From: Paramecium octaurelia
Taxonomy: Eukaryota > Ciliophora > Oligohymenophorea > Peniculida > Parameciidae
DNA: 64,000 bases
Reading direction: 5' to 3'
NCBI GenBank assembly: GCA_905182995.1
Contig: CAJJDP010000094.1
Location: 1 to 64,000, forward strand
The position numbers were made by a program, and so were the translations under genes. Below the pieces are notes generated by a model, which did not search any database, was not told where the DNA came from, and saw nothing but the letters and a program-made list of their open reading frames with translations. Shown here in pieces: positions 29,504-42,258 of this stretch (within the stretch, counting starts at the first letter, position 1; the number at the start of each line of letters is the position of its first letter).

Positions 29504-30516
29504 TCATGATGTAATTGCTTTATTGATGAAACTTGAAATTGAATTAAAGTACTTTTCTGGTTCTCTAGACCAATTAGTGTTATGATCACCATTCTCGATC
29601 ACATACTTTGAAATAATAGAATGAAATACCTTCTCAATAAATTTTGCTCTTTAGGCTGCATTTTGTAATTATGCCATATGTTGCACTGGTACGATTTCAT
29701 CTAACATTGCTAAAATCAAATAATTAACTTGAATTACAATAAATAAATAGTATTGGTTATGTAATCTGACCGATTTTTTGAATTGACAACCAACGATTTT
29801 TAAGAAGTAATGATTTAACAAACTTCAATTTAGGAAAGATGACATCAACCATATCATCTATCGATGTAAATGTATTTTCTAATATCACACCTCTGATGCC
29901 TTTTGCAATATTTTAAGTCATAGCATGACAGGCAACAGCTCCACCTAAAGATTTACCATGGACAAATATTTTTGAGTGATCAATATCATTTCTATGAAAT
30001 AGATAATTAACGATAGATTCTCCATCTAATTAAAGACCTTATTCCGAGGGCTTTCCTGTACTATCTGAATATCCTCTATATGCAATGATCAATATATTGC
30101 ATTTGACGTTGGTAAAATATAGCTCTAAAAATTGCAATCTAGTTCCAATATCTGAAATTAATATTAACTTCTAAAATACTTCCAGCATTTTCATGAAAAA
30201 ATATCACGGTAGGTGCTTTTGAACTGTCACTCTATTTAATGAGCCATCCTTTTAATTTCTATCTATCTAGAGTTCCAATCTCTACATCTTCATATTACAA
30301 ATTTCTCTCAGAAGGATTCCTGAGTCCATTCATATTTTAACTAGGACTTTGGGATAAACCTTAGATTGCTTTAAATATTAGTAAGAAATTTAAACCTGGT
30401 AAATAAATTAATGAGTTTTGTTGGAAGTAGAGTAATGCCAAGATTCCAATTGTCAACATTAATGCAACAATGGCAATATTACCAACTAATGATAATAAGC
30501 TATGAAAAAACTCCAT
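29504..30516 (-). CDS. Membrane-anchored alpha/beta hydrolase, ABHD13/Bem46-like
   Basis: 318 residues after two 28-nt introns. Residues 8-40 form an N-terminal hydrophobic anchor. The hydrolase core has HENAGS (oxyanion region), YRGYSDSTGKPSEQGL, the nucleophile elbow HGKSLGGAVA with Ser, the acid in MLDEIVPVQHM and the catalytic His in NGDHNTNW. This set matches the Bem46/ABHD13 (plant WAV2) group of membrane-bound serine hydrolases whose substrates are mostly unknown. All triad residues are present, so it should be active. The stop is 18 bp upstream of the LOTUS gene's start on the same strand. Confidence 0.9.
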
Positions 30517-30550
30517 TAATTATTTTATTTAATAAATTATAAATCTATAA

Positions 30551-31531
30551 TCATTTTATCAATAATTGTGTGCATAAAGTAGTACAAATTTCGATATTTA
30601 AAGTTTATGAATTGTTATTTCTAGAAGTAATATTCAATAATATACTTATTTTTTAAATCATATTTTGCCAAATAGGTTTTTCTTAATATTGGGCAGGCAT
30701 TTTCAAGGAAAGCCACTTAAAAGGCTGAATTTTATCCAAAAAGAAAAGTACTGAAAATTATTTATGAGTTTTTTAGGAGGAATAAACCTTTAGCTTAGAC
30801 TTTTAAAAATACCTTGAAGGATTTTCACATCTTCAGAATCATCTAGTTCAAAATTGAAAATTGTATACACAATCCACGGTAATGAAAAGATTAATATAAT
30901 TGGGCAGTATAAAATTTCTAAGTATAATTTGGCCTAAATTTATTCTATATTCTTTACAAGTTTACAATTCAAGTGAACTCTTATGATATGATAGGCTATT
31001 ATTCCAATGAATATTATTGTTAAAATCGATTATATTGCCCAGAATAATTTAGTTGAAACTTGAGTGAGTGCATCAAGTTGGCATATATTTAATTTTACAA
31101 AAATTAATGATGATGCAATTATTGGCAATCCAAATGCAATTATAGCTTAGAGCTGGATTTAATAATAAATACTGCAAATTAATTAGTCTTTAAATATTCT
31201 AAAGCTGTTTATATTGGGTATCTAGTTAGTAAACAACTTTTTTATAATATCAAGATGGTCCAAAGAAAACTTGAAAGAGTCAAACATTATTCCAAAAACA
31301 ATGTCCAAACACACATTTAATTGCTAAAGTCAAGAATTAACATTATGGTGACTTAAAATCATTATTTTATTTACTTATAGATTACATCAAGTTAGTATAT
31401 AAGATCCCCAATTCCAATTGATATAACTTCATCTTATAATGAATCGAAATGTCGAGTATGAAGAATAAAGAAGAAGCTAATCCAATACTTGCTTCAATTA
31501 TAATCGGAATTCCTAATTCATAGTTTTGCAT
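30551..31531 (-). CDS. Seven-transmembrane receptor-like protein
   Basis: 297 residues after four introns (23, 20, 19, 25 nt). Seven hydrophobic segments can be counted: an N-terminal one (IPIIIEASIGLASSLFFIL), one at IITIMLIL, a third around LTLSSFLWTILIL, a fourth AIIAFGLPIIASSLIF, a fifth LFWAIQSILTIIFIGIIAY, a sixth YCPIILIFSLPWIVYTIF and a seventh near LLKNSQIIFSTFLFG. The Ser-x-x-Trp-Thr in segment 3 and Gly-x-Pro in segment 4 resemble cyclic-AMP-receptor-type GPCRs of protists. The cytoplasmic tail is short and polar. A ligand and G-protein coupling cannot be deduced. It may instead be another 7TM family. Confidence 0.65.
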
Positions 31532-31732
31532 TAAGCAAATTTAATAAATTGTTTGATATTATTATTATTGTAAATTCTAATCCAATCATAGAAATATAAT
31601 GAATTTATTGATCTCTAATTATCTCAATTTGATTTCTAAACTTTTGTTTATTGAGAATTGACAATTAAATTACTATTTATTTGAATAAAATTATCAATAC
31701 TGGTGTATTAATTTAAATTAAAAATATACGCT
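31532..31732. other. Divergent intergenic region, 7TM gene / Rpt2
   Basis: About 200 AT-rich bases between outward-facing genes; no recognisable feature beyond presumed promoters. Confidence 0.5.
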
Positions 31733-33194
<1,462 letters not shown>

Positions 33195-33219
33195 GAGAAT
33201 ATCTATAAATACATATTTA

Positions 33220-34104
33220 TCAAATATCAAAATCATCCTCATTAGGTTTTTTCGAAGATTTTGCTGTCTCCTAAGTCCTTTCAGCATTCAACGGTTTGTA
33301 TTTTTATTAAAATATCTAACTTCTCGTACTACATGAAGTAAATGCTTTAACTCTCTGCATGTCATTCAATTTAGATTTAATTGATTATCTACTTAATTAT
33401 CTATAGTCAGTTGAATCTGCAGAAACAGGATTTGGTAGATATTGCACTTAATGAATAGGATTTAATTCTACATGGACATGAGTCCTATCGAAAATAGGTC
33501 TACTAAATTCACCTCCAACTACCTTTGTTGGTTAAACATAAAAAACTTTTTTCCTGGATGATATAAAATATTATACTATTAGAGTCGTTGATATTTTTCA
33601 ACTTAAGATTCCTCATGTTCTATGTGATGGTATGCCTTGAATTCCTCAAAATAGGTAGGAACTCCCGGGGCATAACTAAAAGGCTATCCTGGATAATGTT
33701 TAAAGTTTCTCTTCTTAAACTCTTGCCAATATTATTTTTTATTAGGGAAATCGAATTCTTTCAACCACCTTTTAGTTTTATCATATGTATTTAACACAGT
33801 GTCTTCCTAAAATAAGGATGATTAATACAGGAAACTTAAGGATAGGGAATTCAGGCTAGAAATACTCCAGAGCTTTGTTGGCTTTTCTAAAATCTTCGGA
33901 ATGATGTACTGTTCCATCAGATTTAAGCATCCTGTCTTTTTTAATATCTTCAATTCTTTGTAATATGAGAGACTTTCTTTTCTCAACACTATATTATCGA
34001 AATTCTTTTTATTATTATTTTAAGATTGTTCGGATTTGATCTTGGTTCAGCGATACTTCTATTAACTCTATTACCTTTTTTTCAGTTGCATTGTTTCCTT
34101 ACAT
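33220..34104 (-). CDS. Conserved-looking hypothetical protein
   Basis: 280 residues after two introns (22 and 20 nt). The first part is helical and charged (EKKVIELIEV, EFRQYSVEKRKSLILQRIED). A central segment rich in aromatics and prolines (HYPGQPFSYAPGVPTYFEEF) suggests a globular or extended binding region, and the C-terminus is basic then acidic (NEDDFDI). I do not recognise a family. Codon use and intron style match neighbouring genes. Its stop is 25 bp from that of Rpt2, and it follows the EF-hand gene on the same strand. Confidence 0.72.
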
Positions 34105-34335
34105 ATTTACAAAATTTTTGTTTATTAATATATATTAATATTAATTAATAGTTGAAAGGGGAACAGAATCTCTCGAGTATCAAGGTGAAGTAATATTTAA
34201 CTTAAGGGCAATTAATGATAAAAACTAAGATAAATATCAAATAAAGAAAATGGAATATAAGATACTAGTCGTTTTCAAATAAATGATTGATATGTGATAT
34301 ATACTTTTTATTTATATGTTTATCATTATCTGATA

Positions 34336-34934
34336 TCATTATTTTCCGTATTCCTTTTGGGTCATTAGATTGTAAAAATCATCAAAAGTAACAAAACCAT
34401 CATCATCTAAATCTGCCTTTTTGAACATATGTTAGATCTCCTCATCTGTCATCTCTTCTCCCAAATCTTATGCTATTCTCTTTAATTCATCCCAGGTGAT
34501 GCGACCTTAAAATATAAACCCTTTTTACCTTCCTTGTTCCAATCATACAGATTGAAGACTTTTTGGATTTACTCTCTTGTATCTTTATCACTAACCTTTG
34601 CTGTAGCTAAATGCAAAAATTCTTCAAAATCAATTCCTCCACTATTATCAGTATCTAATTCTCCCAATACTTGATAAATAAATTTATTGTGGTAGGTTTT
34701 GATTCCTGAAGCTTCAAAGGCTTCTCTTAATTCTTATGGGTCGATTGATCCAGATCCATCATTATCAAAAATGTCAAATGCTTGTTTTACTTCCAAGACT
34801 TCCTCCTTTGTTAGATGAGGTGGTTTGGCATAATCTTCAGCATTAAAAGGTTTAGGTCCTTTTTAAGGAGGAGGGGGGGGAGGAGCCTTCTTGGGATCGA
34901 CTTTTTAAGCAGAGGATGGAGCCTATCTAGACAT
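34336..34934 (-). CDS. EF-hand calcium-binding protein (centrin/calmodulin-like) with proline-rich head
   Basis: 191 residues; one 23-nt intron (34506-34528) inside the third EF hand. The first 40 residues contain a run of seven prolines encoded by 34863-34888. Four EF hands follow: DNDGSGSIDPQE, DTDNSGGIDFEE, DWNKEGRITWDE and DLDDDGFVTFDD. Loops 1, 2 and 4 keep the acidic calcium ligands; loop 3 has Trp, Asn and Lys at early positions but retains the final Glu. The arrangement resembles centrins and other cytoskeletal EF-hand proteins abundant in ciliates. Target and location are unknown. Confidence 0.92.
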
Positions 34935-35024
34935 TTTTATTTATTTTTATTTATATTATAATTAGATACTAAGGAAAAGAATTTATATATGATTTGAAAT
35001 TATTAGTTGTTTATATAATCATCT

Positions 35025-35396
35025 TTGATTTTCATATATACATTCTTTTGTGTAAAATTCACAGTACTTCAAGATTTTGATTCAATAATATCATCATCAG
35101 GACAGAACAAGACAGGAGAAAAACATCCTTCCAATTTCAAAAGTAAAATTACATTTAATTCTGTTCTGCTGTTACATATTCATAATAACCTATGTTTGAA
35201 TTTGTAGGATCATTTTAAATTAGGGTGGCAATTGATCCTCCAATCCTCGTAAGAACTTACTCTAGAATCAAAGGAACAAAATGATTATACTAGAGTGATA
35301 ATACTCATTATTAATACTAAATTCTTAACTTTTATTTTAAGTGAGTAAAATAACAAATTTCTAAATGGAAACACATGGTAGCATACCTAATTATGA
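35025..35396 (+). other. TGA-free stretch, possible gene relic or unrecognised exon
   Basis: The 430 bases between the EF-hand gene and the GSK3-like gene hold a plus-strand frame open for 124 codons, but without an ATG near its start and overlapping the kinase start at its end. The translated text (for example LQDFDSIISSSGQNKTGEKH, DHFKLGWQLILQS) is less biased than random AT-rich DNA. It could be a decayed gene copy or a long 5' leader. I recognise no homologue. Confidence 0.25.
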
Positions 35397-36380
35397 AATT
35401 ACTAGGGTTATTGGTTCAGGGGCTTTCGGTACAGAGTTTTTGTTATTTCATAGGCTACGTTTTCGAAGCAATTGATACTAAGAGACACTAAAAAGTAGCC
35501 CTAAAAAGAATGCAAAAAGTTGGTAAAATATCAAGCAGAGAATGCGATATATTGATGCAATTGAAATCGTGTCCTAATGTTGTTAAATTGATAGTATGAT
35601 TAATGAAATAGCAAGGATGTTTTCTACAGCAGAAGCGAAGATAATAAAATGGTTTAAAACATCATACTAGAATTTATGGATCAAAATTTAGAAAATATTA
35701 TAATTGATCATAGAAAAAGAAAGGAATATTTTGATACAAAAACACTTAAGAACTATCTTTATTAGATGCTGCAAGGTCTTGATTAGATTCATAAAAAGCA
35801 TATTGCACATAGGGACTTAAAACCGTAAATTCTTGATTCTTATTGAAATAGAGAAAATGTGTTGATTCAAGATGGAACCCTTAAGTTATGTGATTTTGGA
35901 AGTGCTAAAGAAATGACTGGAACAGCTGTGAATACACCTTATATTGTTTCCAGATTCTACAGAGCTCCTGAATTATTGCTAGGCGTCACTAATTACACTG
36001 AATCCATTGATATTTGGGCTTTTGGTTGTATTATGGCTGAATTAGCATTATTGGAACCCATTTTTATTGGCAAATCCGAAGGAGATCAATTATTTTAAAT
36101 ACTTAAAATAATGGGCTCCTTTTCAGAGGAAGATCTTAAATATTTCGGAAGAGTGGTTCCTTTTGATATCAATTTATTTCAGGAGTTTCCTGAATACAGA
36201 GCCATTAATTTGAATGATAAATTTAGTAATGTAGAGGATAGAGAAAATTTTGTGGACTTGCTAAAGTATTAATTGATGTTAGTTATTATTAGAAAATTAC
36301 TGAAATATATACCTGAATAAAGACCTACTGCAAGTTAAGCTTTGCAACACCAATATTTTAAAGATATTATAGATTAGTGA
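35365..36380 (+). CDS. GSK3/shaggy-like Ser/Thr kinase
   Basis: 304 residues after four introns (25, 22, 27 at 35825-35851, and 27 nt). The glycine loop GSGAFGYVFEA is formed only after splicing; then comes [31 protein letters not shown], and the GSK3-type activation loop [15 protein letters not shown] with the tyrosine in place. [20 protein letters not shown] and PEQRPTASQAL complete the CMGC core. The protein lacks the long tails of animal GSK3. Key catalytic residues are all present. The Tyr in the activation loop suggests constitutive autophosphorylation as in GSK3. Confidence 0.93.
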
Positions 36381-36538
36381 TATATCAAAATTGTTTTTAA
36401 TTAAATCATGATCTTCTCTGACATAGTCTCTAATACACTACTTGTTTCCATGAATCAATATCATCGATAGGCTAATATTAATTTACTTTTTAGATTATTT
36501 ATTATATTTTTTCTTGTTTATAATATGGCTATTTCCAG

Positions 36539-36953
36539 TCATTTTAGAAGAAAGAATCCATTTAAACTTTCGTTCTAAGTTGAATTTTATTAATACCGAT
36601 ATTCGGTGATTGCAATTTGATCAGACTGAAGATTTTATTATGATTTTTGATTAATTAAATCAATCCATTCATTTCTCTGTGTTAATTATAATCTAGAACG
36701 ATAACTAGTTTAAGGAGTTTAGACCTAAACATTATCTTTATATTTTGATTGTTAATTTCGTTTACTCGCTGTAGTATGTAAAGATGTACTTGGAGTTTTC
36801 TTTGATTTTTGTAGTTCTTTCAGAACAAATGTTAGAGAACTTAAATTCTACGCTTTCAATTTGTTGCAAACTAGATTGGCTCTTCTATTGATAAACATAA
36901 AAGCAATACTAATAAATGTTCATCAATTTGGGTTTCTGACTTTGTTGATCCAT
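36539..36953 (-). CDS. Small hypothetical protein
   Basis: 129 residues after one 25-nt intron near the 5' end. The product is basic and hydrophilic (SLTFVLKELQKSKKTPS, NEWIDLINQKSQQNLQ) with a short hydrophobic end GFFLLK. No family is recognised. It lies 42 bp downstream of the ankyrin gene on the same strand, and splicing yields a clean frame, which argues for a real gene. Confidence 0.6.
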
Positions 36954-36995
36954 TTTTAATATTAATATATTTATATAAATAAATAATATTTAGTA

Positions 36996-39900
36996 TCATA
37001 ATATTCCCCAGGCATTCTATCCCTTCCTGTTTAAGATATGCGTGCTTCCTCCGGATTCCATTAACAAATCCGCAATCTTGTAGTGCCCATATGCCAAAGC
37101 CAAATGAACTGCAGTGTTGCCATCATCCTTCTTTAGTAATACTATACATTTTAAATATTGATGTCTGCACCCCTCTTGATGAGCTCATGAACAATCTCTA
37201 TGCATCCACACTAAACAGCTATAATTAGGAAAGTATCCCCGCTTTAAAAAGGAGTATCTAGTTAAGCTTCTGGAATGAACTAGATATTATCGATAAACTA
37301 ATATTCGTAATTTCAATACTTCAGTATAATTATGATCGTAGATGGCCAACTTAATTTATTAAATTTATTCTAATTTTTATCTTCTTGAAGACTCCTTAAT
37401 GTGAGTTCTCATTCTTAACGAATGCATGTACATACTCAAGCAGTTCTTAAATTATTCAAAACAAATACCACATTGTTTTTCAAATGATGAGAGTTGTATA
37501 ATTCGCACAAGTCTTGCTGAGAATCTTCATCCGGAGAACGTAAATTTCGGCCAGATTATATTTAATTGGATGCTTAGGTAACTTGTTATTGTTATGTTTA
37601 TGGAGTTTTCACAACTTAACCAGACTAAGGAGTTTCTTCTTAAGGAGAACTTAATGAAGAACTCATATCCTATTAAGAACTATTCAAATCAATGTGTTTG
37701 GAACTCATAACTCGAAACACAGATTATTATGATGTTTGAGTAGGTTTTGTTATTAAAATGGTTGAAGTTTGAGTGAATAAATTTGAATTCTATTAATTTG
37801 ACTATTATAAAGTATTTGATAAATCACCAGATTGCATAGCTTTTCTATTCCACTATTGTAGTTAATTTACTTGAAGAGATTCCTATTTTGTAAGATATCT
37901 TTAAGATTATTAAGGTATCTTCCCACCTGTCTAGTTTTTCTTGTTGTTTGAATCTTTAACAGACTCTTTATTTGAACTTTTTTTTTGACTTTTAATTTAT
38001 GAACTTTGTTATTGTTGTTGCTGTTGAAAGGGTGAGGATTGATCATTTATTTCCAATTACTCTTGAATTGTAGTCGAAACTACAGGATCTTAATGCTCAA
38101 AATCAATAATTCTGGTTGAACAGAGATATCTCCCAATTAGGATTTAAGAATATCTCATTTCAATTGCCTAAAAGGCCATAGAATTCAATTATGAATTTTT
38201 CTGAAATTTTTGCAATTTCTAATTTGCAATTTGATCCTTATCCTAAACCAATTCCATCTGAAATTCTTCACAAACGGAAACACTGTAACTTAACAAAATG
38301 TTTTTGGCTGAAGATTCCAAAATATTCAAAATTGGCTAAATAGTTAACGGTGTATGAAAGGTTTCACGAATTTTCTTTATCATAACTAATGTTCCTGTGG
38401 ATAGCTCTATAGATCAATTTATTTTTTACATTTTTAATCAGCTTGTTAATCATTAAAGAAGTGAGTTTAATCATTTTGCTAGTTTGATGTCTCTTTAAGA
38501 GATTTTTTTCTTTTAGAAGTCTTTTTATTTTGTTATGATGGTTCTAGCTTTAATTTATTTAAATTGTTACTTATGGGAATCAAGGGACTCTCCAACAATT
38601 TATCTAAGGATACTTCAGATTCTGAATCATCACTAGATTCTGTATTGTCATAAGATGTTTCGTTATCATAATCAAAGATTAACTCTTCAGATTCTATTTA
38701 ATATTTCGACAATCTTATTCCCAAAAATTAGATTTTGTCTGCTAATGATTCATTCGTGATTTTTCTCTATCTCATTCCCTACTCTATTGTTGACATTATT
38801 GTGAAAGCAGTGTTCATTAGTGTATTGCTATTTGGAGATGGAAAATTTGATCTAAAATTTTATTCGATTTCTTCTAAATTTTCTTTTGTATAATTGGATT
38901 TCTATATCAGCTTATATAACTTATTTTGATAATAAACTCGAACATATAGCCCAGGCTATTAATCTTATATGAATGAATACTTTATTGAATTCATTTTACT
39001 ATTCAAGTTTTGATACATCATCCTAAGTCACTCCTTATTGAACTGATAGTCTAGAAACTCTTTTTGTTTTTACATTGACAAAAGTTGAATTATAATCCAA
39101 TTTCTTAGTAGAGGCAAGTTATAGATGATTACTTGACGATAGCTAAGAAATAGGAAGGATTCTTGGAGTTAGTTTCGGTGAGATGTTTTATAATTACGAC
39201 ATTTCTTCATTAAAGAAAATATTATTCTGATAGATATGCTTTGGTTTATTAAATTAGTACACTGCCTTGTCAACATTTTCAAAGGTTACAGTTAAATTTA
39301 TTTGTATTTTTTCAGATCCCTTGATGTCTTTCTAATGGAATTGGAGTTCTTCATTCCTTTCATTTACCTTGTCTGATATTCCTAATTGAATATTGGCTTG
39401 TAATTTTGGAACAAAACTAGCAGATTTCCTTTAAGATTTAGGAAGTAAGGAAAAGGATTCTAATTGTAACATATTTCTAGAATTTGTTCCATGTATTAAA
39501 TTAATCTTTCTTTAGAATGCCTTAGTTGATGCACTAAACTGTTCCACATTTATGAAACGAGACTGTCTTTTGATTTCCGTTGTTTTGATGCATTATTTCC
39601 TGCAGGTTGTTTTTTTCATTTGTATTAATTTAGAGGCCAGCACCTAATTTCCAGGTTCGAATTTAGTTTGTATGGACTTTCTCTCATTTTCATGATAAGT
39701 ATTAAACTCAGTTGATATAAGGAGATTAAATAATGACTAATTATATAAGATAATACTTTCCTAGGTGGAGTGCGAAAGGATTTTTGAACTGCCGATTTAA
39801 AACGTGACTTGAGGGAAAGTTTGCTTACTGATAATAGGTCTTCTTAGTTCTGTGTGATATCGGAAGAATGGAGTAAGATATTGGACTTATTCAAAATTAA

Positions 39901-40365
39901 TTACTTATCATCTACACTTTTTTCGCCATTAGTTCTTCCCTCGTCACTATGTTCCTCAATTGCAGCAGTTGGTTCTGTCATGATATTTATATAAGGCATT
40001 CTTTGTACTTCTATTTTAGGTTCGGGTGACAGTTTGGGAAGTAAGGGAATGCGGATTTAAGGTTGTTTTTTTGAAATGTACAAGTAAGGTGTGTTGGAAT
40101 GCTCTGAAACGTATTTAACTCTTTCTACATTTTTCTTTTAAATTTTCCTATTTTCATGCAAGGTCACAATCTTGGATCTGGGGGATACCAAATCAGTTTT
40201 CTTTGGATTCTTTTGATGTGATATGGAACTCATCTTAGTGGGAATTGATTGAACTGATCTGATTGATTGATTTTGGGAGAGAAAGCTGGTTAAAAAACTG
40301 GGGTTTTCTTTGGGACTTAGGAAGCTTCCATGAGATGATAAAGAAAATGGATTAGCATAATTCAT
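36996..40365 (-). CDS. Large low-complexity protein with C-terminal ankyrin repeats
   Basis: 1078 residues after six introns (20, 25, 23, 23, 22, about 20 nt). The N-terminal 850 residues are Ser/Gln/Lys-rich and mostly disordered, with an acidic patch DDSESEVSLDKLLES and a possible folded segment around PGLYVRVYYQNKLYKLIQ. The last 150 residues hold ankyrin repeats: KLAIYDHNYTEF, GDTFLIIAVQCGCIEIVHEL followed by IKRGADINIQN, then DDGNTAVHLALAYGHYKI followed by ADLLMESGGSTHI. The protein ends KGQNAWGIL. Ankyrin repeats mediate protein binding; no partner is evident. The C-terminal part could look like a separate gene starting at 37666, but the frame is continuous from 40365. Confidence 0.78.
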
Positions 40366-40378
40366 TTATAAAAATTAT

Positions 40379-42230
40379 ATGCAACAACTAAAGCCAAAAA
40401 TAAAGCCCCCTTTTTTGTTGGATGGGGTGTCAGCTGCGAGAAGAGGAAAGGTGCTCGATTACAAGGCTGAGAAGGATAGTCATTTAGAATAATACTTCTT
40501 TAATATGCAAATGAGATAACAAGTGATCAAAATGAAACAAGATAGGATGAGCCATAGAAATCTGGCTCCTCAGCAATCAAAGTCCTTTGATTAAACTATA
40601 GTAAGGATGAATACATAAAGTTTAGCATCAATAAAAATAAAATCAACCATTAAATTAATCCAGCTCACCTCAGCATAAGACAGCTACTAAAGTCTCCAAC
40701 ACTCAAAAAGTTCCAAATGTATCAAGATCATTATCTAAAGAACACTTTGTAACATTTCTGGATTCTCTCATTACAACAGTACAGAATGTTTAACAGTTAG
40801 TAATTACATATTTTCCTTAAGATTAAATGGACAATAAAATATCGAAATAGCAAGATGAATTACGAAAAATTAGTTAAGCAACCGAATAATTGAGCAGAAA
40901 ATTGCGAACAAATTCTTTGGGTAGTAAAAAAGAAGTAGAGAATGTCAAAACTCAAAAGAACTTTTCAAAATTGCCTTAAATCAAGAAGAGCGAGGGTCTT
41001 GTAAGTAAGACCTAAAGAGGAAGAGAATAATAATATAAAATCCACAATTAAGCAACTAAAAACATTAATACTGCCTCAAAGACACTAGAGAGAAATCAAA
41101 ATATTGAGTTGTAGGAAACAGACGATCATAATTTTGGTTTTCAAAATTATGAATCTGTGTAAGACAATACTATCAAAAAGACCATCACAGATAAGCCTGT
41201 AGATCAAATCTAAAGTCACAGAGAGCCCGATTCTTAATAATAAAAGTTATTATAAATAAGATCTGATTAAACAACCTAACTTCCCTCAGTCAGGAGTTCA
41301 TAATAATAAAAACCCGTTTATTAGTATAAGAAATATCATAAAGAAATTCAATTGGTCTTAACCAAACCCAAATAGCATAAAAATGAAATATAGTTAGTTT
41401 CACAATCTCCAGAATAATACAAAAGCAAAAGCGTTGGTAATAAGGACTACTTATAGAAAAGTTAATCTAAGAATTTGAAAAAATTAGATTTTAAAAAAAT
41501 CACATCTCACAATATGTCCAAACCTGAACAGCAAAAATCTAAAAAAATACTTAGTGGCTAAGAAGATGCCATTAAGAAATCTAATACTCCTCCCATTCTA
41601 ATTAAGATTACAGAGATTGATAAATAACCTAAGGTAGATGAACCTATGAATGAGGTTTAAGTTGAAGTAGTTGAGGAAGCTGTTTAGAATTTTTCTAATG
41701 ATTCTGGGCTATTTTTAATTTAATAGTCCCAGAATTAAGAATAAACTCAAACATAAACTTAAGATGAGGATAAGGATAAGGGGAAATTTAATGGAACTGC
41801 ATTCTTCAAGATTGTGGAAGAAGAAGAAAAGAAAGATACCATTGGTAAGATGACTGAAAGCAATGAGATTTAGAGAGCAAATGCAAATGAAGAGGAGAAT
41901 AAAGTAAAAGAATCTAATGATTAAGAAAAGCCATAGGACAATGCTTTCATAATTATGATCCAAAATTAAGTTATTGAGAATGATCAGAAACTGTTGAAAC
42001 AATAACAAACCAATTATAACACACTTAATGATGTAGAAAATGGCAGCTAAGTGTTGATCAAGGCTGCGGAATCCATAGACCCATAAAGTGATTAGGATGT
42101 TGTCAATCCACTGGAAGATAGCGAGGACTAGCAAAGGGATCATTAGGAGAGCTTCTTGATTACTACCTTGGAGTAAAATAATTAATAGGTTATTGAATAC
42201 TAGAAGGAAAATTTTGAATAAGAATCATGA
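40379..42230 (+). CDS. Disordered Gln/Lys-rich protein
   Basis: 608 residues after one 25-nt intron. The sequence is hydrophilic throughout, with basic Ser/Lys/Gln-rich blocks in the first two thirds and an acidic Glu/Asp/Gln-rich C-terminal third (VEEEEKKD, NPLEDSEDQQ). A short conserved-looking segment near the middle of the N-terminal half (SKEHFVTFLDSLITTVQN) may be helical. No domain is recognised. The start codon is 13 bp from that of the divergent ankyrin gene, suggesting the two are transcribed from one tiny shared promoter. A structural or basal-body role is a guess only. Confidence 0.7.
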
Positions 42231-42258
42231 TTTTATTATTATATATTTTTAATTAACT

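Noticed and set aside
36996..37666. Separate small ankyrin-repeat gene starting MSSSLSSPQEE
   Set aside because: The frame upstream of that ATG stays open and in phase back to 40365, so the ankyrin repeats are the C-terminus of the larger gene.
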